Part shown: in pieces, positions 8,192 to 17,057 of the stretch
Numbering within the stretch: the stretch's first letter is position 1
Layout of the letters: the number at the start of each line of letters is the position of its first letter
Assembly: GCF_036227265.1 (NCBI RefSeq)
Contig: NZ_CP109446.1
Location: 3,543,001 to 3,607,000, forward strand
DNA length: 64,000 nt
Source: Streptomyces sp. NBC_01476
GTDB lineage: Bacteria; Actinomycetota; Actinomycetes; Streptomycetales; Streptomycetaceae
Direction of reading: 5' to 3'
Program-made: the position numbers and the translations under genes
The notes under the pieces: model-generated
Seen by the model: only the letters and a program-made list of their open reading frames with translations
Databases searched by the model: none
What the model was told of the DNA's origin: nothing

Positions 8192-9268
8192 TCAGAAGAG
8201 CGTGTCCTGGAGCAGGTCGGGTCCGGTTTCGGTGCGGCCGTTGAGGGCGAATTTGTCCTCGACCGCCGCGTCCGGGTCGGGCAGGCCGTACGCGGCGATC
8301 AGCGGGCGTATCAGGCCGCTGAGGCGGTCCCGGTACGCGCGCGGGGTTTCCGAGCCGCGAGCGTAGAGGTCGGCGTAGGCGGGCAGCAGCGCCGGGTGGT
8401 GGTCGCGGAGCCAGCCGAAGAAGACGTCCTTGACGCCGGCCGCCAGATAGAGCGGCGTGTAGAGGACGCTGGTGGCTCCGGCCCCGGCGACCGCCCTGAC
8501 CAGCTCCTCCAGTTGGGCCGGCCGGTCGGTGAGCAGCGGCAGGATCGGCGACATGAAGACGGTGCAGTCCAGGCCGGCGTCACGGATCGCCCGGACGGTG
8601 GCCAGCCGCGCGGCCGTGGTGGCGGTGCCGGGCTCGACGGACTGCTGGAGCGTGTCGTCCAGCAGCGAGACCGAGACGCCCAGGTGCACGGTGGTGACCG
8701 CACTGGCCTTGGCGAGCCGGTCCAGGTCACGCCGGATCAAGGTGCCCTTGGTGAGGATCGAGAACGGCACCCGGGCGGCGGTGAGGGCGTCGATGATGCC
8801 GGGCATCAGCGCGTAACGGCCTTCGGCCCGCTGGTAGACGTCGGTGTTGGTGCCGAAGGCGACCCGCGGCGGGAGCCTGCGCTTGCGGGCGAGTTCGTCG
8901 CGCAGCACCTCGGCGATGTTGACCTTGACGATGATCTCGCGGTCGAAGTCCTCGGCCGGATTCAGCTGGAGCCGGGTGTGGGTGGGGCGGGCGAAGCAGT
9001 AGCGGCAGGCGTGGGTGCAGCCGCGGTACGGATTGAGCGTCCACTCGCCGGGCAGCATGCGCGCGTCGTCCGGCACGTGGTTGAGGGCGCTCTTCGCGAG
9101 GATCTCGTGGAAGGTGATGCCCTGGAACTCCGGGGTGCGGACGCTGCGGACGAAGTTCGACAGGCGGGCGAGACCGGGCAGGGCGGCGGCGTCGCGGGTG
9201 TCGACGCGCTGGCCGTCCCACCGGGTGACGGGAGGTCCCCCGGCCGTGCTCTTCGTGCCTGTGTCCAC
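8192..9268 (-). CDS. Rv2578c-like radical SAM protein
   Basis: About 358 aa, with the radical SAM cluster motif CTHACRYC (CxxxCxxC) near residue 86, following NPYRGC, as in the Rv2578c/SplB-like group. Downstream are GTNTDVYQ and the strand-rich barrel (FSILTKGTL, HLGVSVS). Such proteins bind a 4Fe-4S cluster and S-adenosylmethionine to start radical chemistry; the substrate of this group is not established. The GTG at 9268 is chosen because AAGGGGG lies ~9 nt upstream; a GTG at 9301 would add 11 residues. The gene converges on the YfhO gene with only 3 nt between stops. Confidence 0.9.
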   Translation of the reverse strand: MDTGTKSTAGGPPVTRWDGQRVDTRDAAALPGLARLSNFVRSVRTPEFQGITFHEILAKSALNHVPDDARMLPGEWTLNPYRGCTHACRYCFARPTHTRLQLNPAEDFDREIIVKVNIAEVLRDELARKRRLPPRVAFGTNTDVYQRAEGRYALMPGIIDALTAARVPFSILTKGTLIRRDLDRLAKASAVTTVHLGVSVSLLDDTLQQSVEPGTATTAARLATVRAIRDAGLDCTVFMSPILPLLTDRPAQLEELVRAVAGAGATSVLYTPLYLAAGVKDVFFGWLRDHHPALLPAYADLYARGSETPRAYRDRLSGLIRPLIAAYGLPDPDAAVEDKFALNGRTETGPDLLQDTLF

Positions 9269-9397
9269 CTGACCCGGCCCCCTTCCGCCTGGCTCCTCCA
9301 CCGAGCCCCCTCACTGTAGAGGCGCCCACTGACAACGGCCCCGGGCCGCCGGTCGGGTCACCCCTGGCCGGGGAGGAACTGCGGCGGCGCCGAACGG

Positions 9398-10003
9398 TCA
9401 CGCGGCGGCCTCCAGGTCGAGCAGCAGCCGTTTGGCGGCGGCGCCGCCCGCGTACTGGCCGGGGGTGCCGTCGGAGCGGACCACCCGGTGGCAGGGCACG
9501 ACCACCGGCAGCGGGTTGGTGGCGCAGGCGGTGCCCACCGCCCGGACCGCGCGGGGGCTGCCGGCCGCGAGGGCGACCTGGGCGTAGCTCTCGGTACGGC
9601 CGTAGCCGATCTCCGGGAGGTGGGCCAGGACCTCGCGGCGGAAGCCCTGGGAGAGCCGCCAGTCCAGCGGGAGCCGGAACTCCGTGCGGCGGCCGGCGAA
9701 GTACCCGTCGATCTGGCGGGCGGCCTCGTCGAGCCGGGCGGGGGCCCGCAGGATGCGGGGGCTGATCCGGTCGGCAAGCTGCTGGAGCACGGCCTCGTGG
9801 CCCTGCACGGCGTAGGCGATCTTGACCAGGCCCTGCTCGGTGGTGGCCAGCAGCAGCTGCCCGGCGGGGGTGTCCAGCGTGCGGTACGCGATGTCGAGCA
9901 CGCCGTCGGCCTGCGCGTCGCGGGTCAGCCGGGCGTGCAGCCGGGCCATCGCCTCGGTGTCGTGTTCCGCCAGGCCGGCGAAGACGGTCTCGGGATCGGT
10001 CAT
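9398..10003 (-). CDS. Methylated-DNA--protein-cysteine methyltransferase
   Basis: A 201-aa O6-alkylguanine-DNA alkyltransferase. The active-site motif VPCHRVV, with the acceptor Cys, is near residue 167, after the conserved recognition helix region (GYGRTESYAQVALAAGSPRAVRAVG). An N-terminal ribonuclease-like domain (residues ~35-110) precedes it. The protein would remove alkyl groups from guanine by suicidal transfer. It begins 2 nt after the stop of the sigma factor gene, so the two are cotranscribed and probably translationally coupled, suggesting a small DNA-damage-response operon. Confidence 0.95.
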   Translation of the reverse strand: MTDPETVFAGLAEHDTEAMARLHARLTRDAQADGVLDIAYRTLDTPAGQLLLATTEQGLVKIAYAVQGHEAVLQQLADRISPRILRAPARLDEAARQIDGYFAGRRTEFRLPLDWRLSQGFRREVLAHLPEIGYGRTESYAQVALAAGSPRAVRAVGTACATNPLPVVVPCHRVVRSDGTPGQYAGGAAAKRLLLDLEAAA

Positions 10004-10005
10004 GG

Positions 10006-10473
10006 TCAGGCCTCCATCGGGTACGTGCGGCGCAGCGTCTTCATGCCGTCGGCGGCGGCTCTGCGGGCGGCGTCGGTGCTGCCGCCGGTGAGCGCGGCGA
10101 TCTCTCCGTAGGGCAGGCCGGCGAGGTAGTGGTACGCGACCGCGTGCCGCTGCCGCTCGGGCAGGGCCTTCAGTGCGCGCCACAGGTCAGGGTCGTACTC
10201 CCTGGTCCGCGCCGGCCGCTCGGGCGGCTCCCCGACGGGTACGGCCCGGCGGCCGGCGGCCCGGGCGGCGTCGATGGCCTTGCGGTGCGCGATGGTCACC
10301 AGCCACGCCTCGACGTTCGCGTCGTCCGGCAGGCCGGGATAAGCCCGCAGCGCGGCCAGGAATGCCTCCGACCAGGCGTCCTCCGCGTCATGCGGGCCCA
10401 GCACGGCCCGCACCACGCGGAGCACCATCGGGCCGTGCTGCGACACGATCTGTTCGAACGGGGGCTTGCTCAC
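10006..10473 (-). CDS. RNA polymerase sigma factor, ECF-like
   Basis: A 155-aa sigma-70-family protein. Region 2 is visible as MVLRVVRAVLGPHDAEDAWSE followed by NVEAWLVTIAHRKAIDAAR, and region 4 as LPERQRHAVAYHYLAGLPYGEIA with a helix-turn-helix. The GTG start (GTG AGC AAG) has no strong ribosome-binding site; a TACGTT hexamer lies 8 nt upstream, so the transcript may be leaderless. It is followed immediately by the alkyltransferase gene. The tight pairing suggests that it controls, or is controlled with, DNA alkylation repair. No anti-sigma gene is adjacent. Confidence 0.88.
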   Translation of the reverse strand: MSKPPFEQIVSQHGPMVLRVVRAVLGPHDAEDAWSEAFLAALRAYPGLPDDANVEAWLVTIAHRKAIDAARAAGRRAVPVGEPPERPARTREYDPDLWRALKALPERQRHAVAYHYLAGLPYGEIAALTGGSTDAARRAAADGMKTLRRTYPMEA

Positions 10474-10583
10474 ACCTGGTAAACGTACGACCCGCCCCAA
10501 ACGTGAGCCGGCGCCCCCGGCGGTTCGCGGAATACGGTGCGGTGCCCGCCGGGGGCGGGGGGCCACGGATCGCGGAGTGCCCG

Positions 10584-10879
10584 CCCCCGCAGGGGGCGCG
10601 AGGAACTGCGCGAGCAACCCACCACCGGCCAGTGGCCCGGACACGACAGCAACAGCCCCTTTGGGCCGGTGACGGAGCGCGGCCCCATCGTGGCTGAGCG
10701 CGCAGTTCCCCGCGCCCCTGGTAAGGCACCCCGCCCCGCAGGGGGCGCGAGGAACTGCGCGAGCAACCCACCACCGGCCAGTGGCCCGGACACGACAGCA
10801 ACAGCCCCTAACGGCCGGTGACGGAATGCGGCCCCATCGTGGCTGAGCGCGCAGTTCCCCGCGCCCCTGGTAAGGCACC
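10584..10879. repeat. Tandem pair of 149-bp palindromic intergenic repeats
   Basis: Two near-identical copies (about 10584-10730 and 10731-10879) with period 149 bp fill most of the 433-bp gap between the sigma factor and DinB genes. Each copy begins with a 20-bp sequence (GGGGCGCGAGGAACTGCGCG, 10593-10612 in copy 1) and ends with its reverse complement with one mismatch (10699-10718). Copies differ at only a few positions (for example CTTTGGGCCGG versus CTAACGGCCGG). The outer inverted repeat resembles the short intergenic repeats common in Streptomyces. The remainder of the gap holds no supported gene. Confidence 0.9.
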
Positions 10880-10906
10880 GCTGCCGGCGATGCTGGGCGT
10901 CACCGG

Positions 10907-11452
10907 CTACCGCGCCGCCTGCTCCTGGGCGAGCAGGTCGAACGCCACCGCGCCGTCCAGCGACTCCCGGATGAGGTCGGCGTGGCCCGCGTGCCGCGCC
11001 TGCTCCTCGATGAGGTGCAGCAGGATCCAGCGGGCGCTGCGCTTGCCGTCCTGCGGGAACCACGGCGCCTCCGGCAGCGCCACCGCCACGTCGAGATCGG
11101 GCAGCGTGGCGACCGCCGCCCGGGTCTCCCGCCCCACCGCCTCCAGTTCGGCCAGCACTCCGGCCAGCGTCTCACCGGGCAGCAGCTGGAACTGACCCTG
11201 CCAGTCCGCCTCGGTGGTCCGCCGCCCGGCGGGCTCCGGACGGCCCATCAGGATCACCTGGATCCAGTTGCTCTCGCAGCGCGCCGCGTGCTTGACCAGG
11301 CCGCCCAGCGCCATCGCGCTCGCGGAGGGGTGTGCAGCGGCCTGCTCGTCGGTCAGCCCGCGCACCGCCCGCCGCAGCCCGCCCCGCTGCGCGTCCAGAA
11401 ACGCCAGCAGGGCATCGCGCTCGTCGGTCTCCGCCTTCACCAGCTCCGGCAT
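10907..11452 (-). CDS. DinB family protein
   Basis: A 181-aa four-helix-bundle protein of the DinB/DUF664 type. It has the characteristic pattern LGGLVKHAARCESNW (first His ligand) and LHLIEEQARHAGHADLIRE (C-terminal metal His residues). Actinobacterial DinB-like proteins include mycothiol- or bacillithiol-dependent S-transferases, but many have no known substrate. The ATG at 11452 is chosen over the GTG at 11461 because GAGAGG is 8 nt upstream of the ATG. It is a monocistronic-looking gene after the palindromic repeats. Confidence 0.88.
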   Translation of the reverse strand: MPELVKAETDERDALLAFLDAQRGGLRRAVRGLTDEQAAAHPSASAMALGGLVKHAARCESNWIQVILMGRPEPAGRRTTEADWQGQFQLLPGETLAGVLAELEAVGRETRAAVATLPDLDVAVALPEAPWFPQDGKRSARWILLHLIEEQARHAGHADLIRESLDGAVAFDLLAQEQAAR

Positions 11453-11553
11453 GCCGGCCACCTCTCGTCGGTTCGTTCGCCGCTGTCCTTACGGCTCCAC
11501 GCTACGAACCGACGCGGTCAGCTTCTGTCCGCATGCGCCGGCGTAAGGAGCTC

Positions 11554-11880
11554 TCAGGCCCGGTACTCCACGACGCAGCGGTAGGCCCCGTTCTCCGTCC
11601 GCTCGCACACCACGTACGGCTCGCCGTCCCCGGCGACCGCCGCCTCCGGGCGCCACGGCATGACGGCCTCCCCCGCGAGCAGCGCGTCGAGGGTCTGCAC
11701 CTCGGGGTCCCGGGGCGCCGGGTGGTGCTCGTAGGAGGCGGCCCCCAGGGCCAGGGCGACGGCCATGCCGAGCAGGTTCACCTCGTTCGGCAGTTCCGGC
11801 ACGGTCGCGTCCGGCGTCGGGATCAGCCGGATGCCCTTGTCGGGGACGTCGGAAACTTTGGCGGCATACATGTCTGACAT
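11554..11880 (-). CDS. Hypothetical protein, 108 aa
   Basis: A 108-aa protein beginning MSDMYAAKVSDVPDKG, with GGAGAC 7 nt upstream of the ATG. The middle contains a hydrophobic helix (EVNLLGMAVALALGAAS), followed by acidic and aromatic residues and two Cys near the C-terminus (VCERTENGAYRC). No family is recognised. It lies between the L,D-transpeptidase and DinB genes in the same orientation, 119 bp after the transpeptidase stop, so an independent promoter is likely. Confidence 0.6.
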   Translation of the reverse strand: MSDMYAAKVSDVPDKGIRLIPTPDATVPELPNEVNLLGMAVALALGAASYEHHPAPRDPEVQTLDALLAGEAVMPWRPEAAVAGDGEPYVVCERTENGAYRCVVEYRA

Positions 11881-11999
11881 GGCCTGAGTCTCCTTCGCCC
11901 CCGCCCGCTGCCGCAACATCCCCGCCCGGCCGGTCGTGTCCCACCCGCCGGACGGGACCGCCGGGGCGGGGCCGGACCGCCCTGGCCGGCCCGCCGGGG

Positions 12000-12995
12000 T
12001 CAGACGGTGGTCGTGGTGATCTCGCCGGCGCCGCTGTCCTTGAGCCACTGCGACCAGGACAGGTTGTAGTCGGCGTAGCCGTTGCCGCCGGGGGCCTTGC
12101 CGCGCGGCGAGCCGGTGATGGTGACCGGGTCGCCCTGCTTGACGTAGTTGTAGAACCACTTGGCGTCGGCCAGCGAGAGGTGGACGCAGCCGTGCGAGCC
12201 GAAGCTGTGGCCCGGCTGCGGGTCACCGGTCGAGTAGTGGATGTACGTGCCCGAGGTGGTCAGGTGCACGTCCCACGGCAGGGTGAGGTCGTAGTAGTCC
12301 GGGTCGCTCTTGTTGCAGCTGATCCCGACGCTGCACGAGGTCATGTGGACCTTGGTGGCCTTGTCGATGACGGCCATCGTCCCGTCCCAGGACGGCCAGG
12401 TCGGGCTGCCCGCGTCGATCGGGAACGTCTTGACGACCTGTCCGTTGTGGAAGACCTTCAGGCTGTGCTTCTTGACGTCGACCTTGGTCTCGTTGTCGTC
12501 GCCGATGGTGAAGGAGTGGTGGTAACTGTGGGTGCCGTAGCGGCCGTTGCCGTTGGGCACGTTCGTCAGATCGGCGTCGACGGTGACCTTCGTACCGGAC
12601 TTCCAGTACGCCTGCGGCCGGAAGTCCACCCGGGTGCTGCTGAACCAGTGCCAGGCGCCGGTGGTCGGCACCGAGGTGGATATCTTCAGGTGCTGCTCGA
12701 TCCCGGCGCGGGCCGAGGTCGCCACGGGGTTGCTGAAGACCACGGAGACGGGCATCGCCACGCCGACCGTCGTCCCGGTCTGCGGAGTGATGGTGTCCAG
12801 CAGCATCGCCGGGCCCTTGGGCTTGGGCTTGGTCGGTTTCGGGCTTGGCGTGGCGGTACTGGTCGCGGGCGCCTTCCCGTCGTCGGCCGCGGCCGAGGAC
12901 GACGTGGTCTTGTCCTTCCCGCCGCAGGCGGTGGTGCCGGCTAGCACCGCACCGGCCAACAGTGCGATGCCAATGCTGGTCCTGACCCGACTCAT
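12000..12995 (-). CDS. Lipoprotein L,D-transpeptidase with Ig-like domain
   Basis: A 331-aa exported enzyme. The N-terminus is a lipoprotein signal (hydrophobic segment ending LAGTTAC), followed by a Ser/Thr/Pro/Lys-rich linker and an Ig-like beta domain (residues ~65-170, MLLDTITPQTGTTVGVAMPVSV). The YkuD catalytic domain (residues ~180-315) contains the active-site signature SHGCVHLSLADAKWFY with the nucleophilic Cys. The domain order matches Ldt(Mt2)-like actinobacterial enzymes that form 3-3 cross-links in peptidoglycan. The ATG at 12995 has GGAG 8 nt upstream; a GTG nine codons earlier is an alternative. Confidence 0.94.
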   Translation of the reverse strand: MSRVRTSIGIALLAGAVLAGTTACGGKDKTTSSSAAADDGKAPATSTATPSPKPTKPKPKGPAMLLDTITPQTGTTVGVAMPVSVVFSNPVATSARAGIEQHLKISTSVPTTGAWHWFSSTRVDFRPQAYWKSGTKVTVDADLTNVPNGNGRYGTHSYHHSFTIGDDNETKVDVKKHSLKVFHNGQVVKTFPIDAGSPTWPSWDGTMAVIDKATKVHMTSCSVGISCNKSDPDYYDLTLPWDVHLTTSGTYIHYSTGDPQPGHSFGSHGCVHLSLADAKWFYNYVKQGDPVTITGSPRGKAPGGNGYADYNLSWSQWLKDSGAGEITTTTV

Positions 12996-13286
12996 GCGTG
13001 TGCTCCGCTCATCTGCCTTCACGTGACGCCTCCGTATATAGAACGCTTACCCCACCGCGGGCGGTTGCACGTTCTCCGTAAAGCGGAAGCCAAGGCTCCT
13101 GTCCGAGCCCGGCCGCCGATACGTCACCGGTCACTCTCTGAATGCTCCCCGCCGTTCCCCCCGGTTACTCCCCGGGACGGTACGGTGACAGAACGGTGAC
13201 GTTCTCCACCACAACTGACCGCCGGCCCCACTGGTCTCACTTGTCGGGTGCGGGAAGCGCCCACCGACATCACATGGGGGAATCAC

Positions 13287-13811
13287 ATGAAGCGTATCCG
13301 TACGGGTGCCGTCGTGACGGGGCTGGCCGCCGCTGGTCTGCTCGGCACGTTCGCGATCCCGGCCTCGGCGGGAGCGGCCGCCACATCCGCGCCGGCTTCC
13401 ACCGCCACGGCGCCGGCGACGGCTCCGGTGACCACGGCATCGGCGGTCACGGCCTCGGCAAAGACCGCGACCGCGGCCACGGCTCCCGCCAACGTCGCCT
13501 ACAACAAGGCGTGCGGGGCGGGCTACGGCGTCGTCGACCACGTCAACGTCGGCAGGGCGGGCACGGTCTACCTGACCTGGAACGACCGTACCGGCGAGAA
13601 CTGCGTGGTGACCGTGCGGACCAAGCCGGGTCCTGCGGTCTACATGCTGGCGGGGATCTTCCTGACCGGCAACACGGAGATCGGGGCGTCGGACTCGGGG
13701 GCGTACACGACCTACGCGGGCCCGGTCTACCTTCCGGCCCGGGCGCAGTGCGTGAGCTGGCGGGGCATGATCGCGGACCAGTTCGTCTCGGCGCAGGGCC
13801 ACTGCGGCTGA
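13287..13811 (+). CDS. SapA-like spore-associated exported protein
   Basis: A 174-aa secreted protein. The signal peptide (MKRIRTGAVVTGLAAAGLLG...PASAGA) is followed by an Ala/Thr-rich spacer to residue ~70 and a compact domain starting YNKACGAGYGVVDHVNVG. Features such as GTVYLTWNDRTGENCVVTVR, YTTYAGPVYLPARAQC and the C-terminal GHCG match the spore-associated protein A family of Streptomyces. Four Cys residues in this domain probably form disulfides. The ATG is preceded by GGGGGA. It is monocistronic and ends at a hairpin terminator. A role on the spore or hyphal surface follows from the family, not from this sequence. Confidence 0.8.
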   Translation: MKRIRTGAVVTGLAAAGLLGTFAIPASAGAAATSAPASTATAPATAPVTTASAVTASAKTATAATAPANVAYNKACGAGYGVVDHVNVGRAGTVYLTWNDRTGENCVVTVRTKPGPAVYMLAGIFLTGNTEIGASDSGAYTTYAGPVYLPARAQCVSWRGMIADQFVSAQGHCG

Positions 13812-13850
13812 GCGCGGCTCAGCACCGCTGAACACGGCTGGTACGCAGGG

Positions 13851-13875
13851 GGCCGGGCGCCGACCACGCCCGGCC
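13851..13875 (+). terminator. Hairpin terminator after the sapA-like gene
   Basis: GGCCGGGCG (13851-13859) pairs perfectly with CGCCCGGCC (13867-13875) across a 7-nt loop and is followed by TCTTC. It lies 40 bp after the stop codon. Confidence 0.65.
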
Positions 13876-14043
13876 TCTTCGCCGTCCCCACCGGCCGCGG
13901 GCGAGTGTCCCAGCGGCGGTGGCCCGGGTGTCACGGAGGGTTCATGTGGTGGCCAACGGGTGTCGTCACCCTGGCGGTTGGCCGTTACCGGCTGGTAATA
14001 CGTACCGAGCCCGCACGCCCACCTCACCCCAGGAGACACCGGC

Positions 14044-15792
14044 ATGCGTCCACAGAGCAGACGGCAATTCCTCACCGGAGCCTCGGCGATGGCCGCCGCG
14101 GCCGCGCTGACCCTCGCCGACGGGCGGTACGCGTCCGCCGCCGAAAGGGACCGCGCGCTGGCCGCGTCCGCCGCCCGGGCCGTACGGGTCGAGGGCACGA
14201 CGCTGGAGCAGGTCGCGACGCCGGGCGGCGCCGGCCCGTACTTCCGGCTGAGCGGTGGACCCGGGTGGCCGGTCGTGGTGCGCGGCGAACTCGCCGCCGC
14301 GGCGGCCGGGCGGGACGACCGCCGCACCGCGCTCGCCTCCTTCGTGCAGTTCACCGACCTGCACCTGGCCGACACCGAGTCGCCGGTCAGGTTCGAGTAC
14401 CTGGCGCGGTACATCGACTCCGCGCACCGCCCGCACGAGGCCCTGACCGTACGGGGTGCGTCGTCACTGGTGGAGCGGGTCAACTCGCTGCCGGGCGGCC
14501 CCTACACGGGCGCCCCCTTCTCGCTGGTGATGGCGACCGGCGACAACACCGACAACCACGAACAGGTCGAACTCGACTGGTACCTCCAGGTGATGAGCGG
14601 CGGCCGGATCACGCCGAACACCGGTGACCCGGGCCGCTACGAAGGCGTGCAGAACTCCGGCTCCACGGCCTACTGGAACCCCGAGTCGTCCTTCCTCGAC
14701 GACTACAAGAAGGCCGGCTTCCCCCACGTGCCGGGGTATCTGGCCGCCGCCGGGCGCCCGTTCACCGCGCCGGGCCTGCGGACGCCCTGGTACACCACGG
14801 TCGGCAACCACGACGACAGCATCGAGGGCACGCTGCCCGACCTCGGCCTGCTCAACTCCCTCTACACCGGCGACGGCAAGATCGAAGGTGTGGACGACGC
14901 CACCGCCGCCAAACTGGCGGACGCCATCCAGCACGACCCGGCCTCCGCCGTCCTCCTCTTCCTGCAACTGCTCGAAGGCGGCGGCCCGGTCCGGCAGATC
15001 ACGCCCGACGCGCGCCGGGCACCCTTCACGCCCCAGCAGTTCGCGCAGGCGCACCTCAACCCGGCGTACACCGGGGCCGGTCCGGCCGGTCACGGCTTCA
15101 CCTCGGCGGCGGCCTCCAGCGGCAAGCTCTACTACACCTTCCCGGTCGCCGAAGGCGTCCTCGGCATCAGCCTCGACACCACCAACCGGGCCGGTTTCGC
15201 GGACGGTTCGATCGGCGGCGCGCAGCTGAAGTGGCTGGAGTCGGTGCTGCAGTCGTACAGCACGCACTGGTACGACAAGGACGGGCACGTGGTACGCCGC
15301 GGCTCCCAGGACCAGCTGATCCTGATCTTCAGCCACCACACCAGCACCACCATGGGCAACCTGCTCCCCGACCCGTACAACCTCTTCGACGGCCGGCACA
15401 GCGGCGACGAACTCGTCACGCTCCTCCAGCGCTACCCCAACGTGCTGGCCTGGGTGAACGGCCACACCCACGCGAATCTGATCACCCCGCACGGCCACGC
15501 CGTCCCCGAGCGCGCCTTCTGGGAGATCAACACCGCCTCGCACATCGACTTCCCGCAGCACGCCCGGATCATCGAGATCGCCGACAACGCGGACGGCACG
15601 CTCTCCTTGTTCACGACGCTGGTGGAGTCGGCGGCGCCCTACGTCACCGACTTCGGCAGCACCTCGGACGCCGGACTGGCCGCGCTCTACCGGGAGTTGT
15701 CCTACAACGACCCATTCGCGACACCGGCCGCCAAGCTCGGCGGAACGGCGGACCACAACACGGAGCTGCTGATCGCGAAGCCGGGCGCCTGA
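14044..15792 (+). CDS. Tat-exported metallophosphoesterase (TIGR03767-like)
   Basis: A 582-aa calcineurin-like phosphoesterase with a twin-arginine signal (SRRQFLTGASAMAAAAALTLA). Metal-binding motifs appear in order: FTDLHLAD (D-x-H), ATGDNTDNHE (GDxxD), TVGNHDD (GNHD), SHHTS and NGHTHAN (GHxH). Its length and the insert between GNHD and GHTH fit the TIGR03767 subfamily of actinobacterial phosphoesterases. A canonical AGGAGA precedes the ATG. It would act outside the membrane, probably on phosphodiesters or phosphomonoesters during phosphate scavenging; the substrate is not known. Confidence 0.9.
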   Translation: MRPQSRRQFLTGASAMAAAAALTLADGRYASAAERDRALAASAARAVRVEGTTLEQVATPGGAGPYFRLSGGPGWPVVVRGELAAAAAGRDDRRTALASFVQFTDLHLADTESPVRFEYLARYIDSAHRPHEALTVRGASSLVERVNSLPGGPYTGAPFSLVMATGDNTDNHEQVELDWYLQVMSGGRITPNTGDPGRYEGVQNSGSTAYWNPESSFLDDYKKAGFPHVPGYLAAAGRPFTAPGLRTPWYTTVGNHDDSIEGTLPDLGLLNSLYTGDGKIEGVDDATAAKLADAIQHDPASAVLLFLQLLEGGGPVRQITPDARRAPFTPQQFAQAHLNPAYTGAGPAGHGFTSAAASSGKLYYTFPVAEGVLGISLDTTNRAGFADGSIGGAQLKWLESVLQSYSTHWYDKDGHVVRRGSQDQLILIFSHHTSTTMGNLLPDPYNLFDGRHSGDELVTLLQRYPNVLAWVNGHTHANLITPHGHAVPERAFWEINTASHIDFPQHARIIEIADNADGTLSLFTTLVESAAPYVTDFGSTSDAGLAALYRELSYNDPFATPAAKLGGTADHNTELLIAKPGA

Positions 15793-15888
15793 CCCGGGGC
15801 GGCGGGCCCCCGGGGTGCGGCGCGGACCGGAAGCCCGCCCGGTTCCGGCGCCGGTCCCGGGCGCGCCCGCCGCGGGCCGGGGGTCCGC

Positions 15889-16728
15889 TCAGGTGAGAGC
15901 GACCGCCGTACCGCGGACGGCGATGCCGCTGCCGGGCGCTTCCGGGACGGTGACCATCAGCAGGCTGGGGCGCCCCATGTCGTCGCCCTGGTGGACGGTG
16001 AGGGTCGCGGGCAGAGGCACCAGGCCGAGTTCCCGCAGGTAGCCGCCGAAGGCGGCCGCGGCGGCGCCGGTGGCGGGGTCCTCGACCACCCCGCCCGGCG
16101 GGAACGGGTTCCGGGCGTGGAAGACGGTGGGTGACACGCGGTGGACGAGATCGACCGTCGTCCAGCCGCGGTCGCTCATCAGCGCGCCCAGCGCGGCCAT
16201 GTCGTAGTCGAGCCGGGCCAGCCGGTCGCGTCGGGCCGCGGCGATCACCGGGTGCCAGGCACCGGCGTACGCGACCCGGGGCGGCAGCGCCGGGTCCAGT
16301 TCGGCCGCCGACCAGCCGAGCGCGGCCAGCAGCGCCGTGAGGCCGGCGGAGTCGAGCGGTGCGGTACGCGGCGGTACGCTCACCAGCTCCGCGGTGACGA
16401 GTCCGGTGCCGTCGGCCGACGTACCGACCCGGACCACTCCCGCGCGCGTGTGGAACGCCAACTCCCCCACGCCGTACCGCTCCGCGTACGCCACCGCGGT
16501 CGCGATCGTCGCGTGCCCGCAGAACGGCACCTCGGCCAGCGGGCTGAAGTACCTGACGTCCAGCTCCCCGTCGGGCCGCGGCACCACGAACGCCGTCTCG
16601 GAAAAGCCCACTTCGGCGGCGACCGCCAGCATCGCGGCGTCGTCCGCCCCGGCGGCGTCGAGGACGACCCCGGCGGGATTCCCTCCGGCGGGATCGGTGG
16701 CGAAGGCCACGTAACGCAGTACGTCCAT
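15889..16728 (-). CDS. PhzF family phenazine biosynthesis-like protein
   Basis: A 279-aa PhzF/diaminopimelate-epimerase-fold protein. Conserved elements are GGNPAGVVLDA near residue 15, GFSETAFV with the catalytic Glu near residue 44, PFCGHATIATA near residue 70, and VEDPATGAAAAAFGGYL near residue 220. No other phenazine genes are present, so it is probably one of the common stand-alone PhzF-like isomerases with unknown substrate. It converges with the phosphoesterase gene and starts 329 bp from the terminator of the next block. Confidence 0.93.
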   Translation of the reverse strand: MDVLRYVAFATDPAGGNPAGVVLDAAGADDAAMLAVAAEVGFSETAFVVPRPDGELDVRYFSPLAEVPFCGHATIATAVAYAERYGVGELAFHTRAGVVRVGTSADGTGLVTAELVSVPPRTAPLDSAGLTALLAALGWSAAELDPALPPRVAYAGAWHPVIAAARRDRLARLDYDMAALGALMSDRGWTTVDLVHRVSPTVFHARNPFPPGGVVEDPATGAAAAAFGGYLRELGLVPLPATLTVHQGDDMGRPSLLMVTVPEAPGSGIAVRGTAVALT

Positions 16729-17005
16729 CCGCCCAAGCTATCCGGTCGGGCCGCTGCCGCGGACGGCCGTCAGGGGCCGGGCCGGGTCGTCGTCAGGGCG
16801 GGGCCGTGGGTGAAGGCGTCGGCCCCCGGAAGTCATTGACCCGGGCCGCCGGCTCGGCCCGGGTGGTGCCGAGGGGGTCGCCCTCCCGGCGGCGGGGCGC
16901 AGGTTCTCCTGCTCGGCGGCCGAGGCGGGCACGGCGCGGACGGTGGACTCGTCCGTCGGCGGCTTCCCTGCGGGCGGGTTTGCGGGCCGGCCGGACCCGG
17001 ACGCA

Positions 17006-17043
17006 GAGTGCCCCCGCACGGTGGGTTCCGTGCGGGGGCACTC
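17006..17043. terminator. Strong terminator hairpin (16-bp perfect stem)
   Basis: The arms 17006-17021 and 17028-17043 are exact reverse complements with a 6-nt loop. The hairpin lies 15 nt beyond the stop of the minus-strand lectin gene, and so terminates it. It occupies the gene-poor 16729-17057 interval, in which nothing else is supported; the short open frames there are G/C-driven. Confidence 0.85.
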
Positions 17044-17057
17044 AGGGGTGGTGCGGG

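Noticed and set aside
10466..10880. Short open frames within the 149-bp repeats
   Set aside because: They follow repeat periodicity on both strands and have no ribosome-binding sites or recognisable products.
16738..17041. 93- and 82-codon frames between the PhzF and lectin genes
   Set aside because: Arg/Pro-rich, overlapping each other and the terminator hairpin, without a ribosome-binding site.
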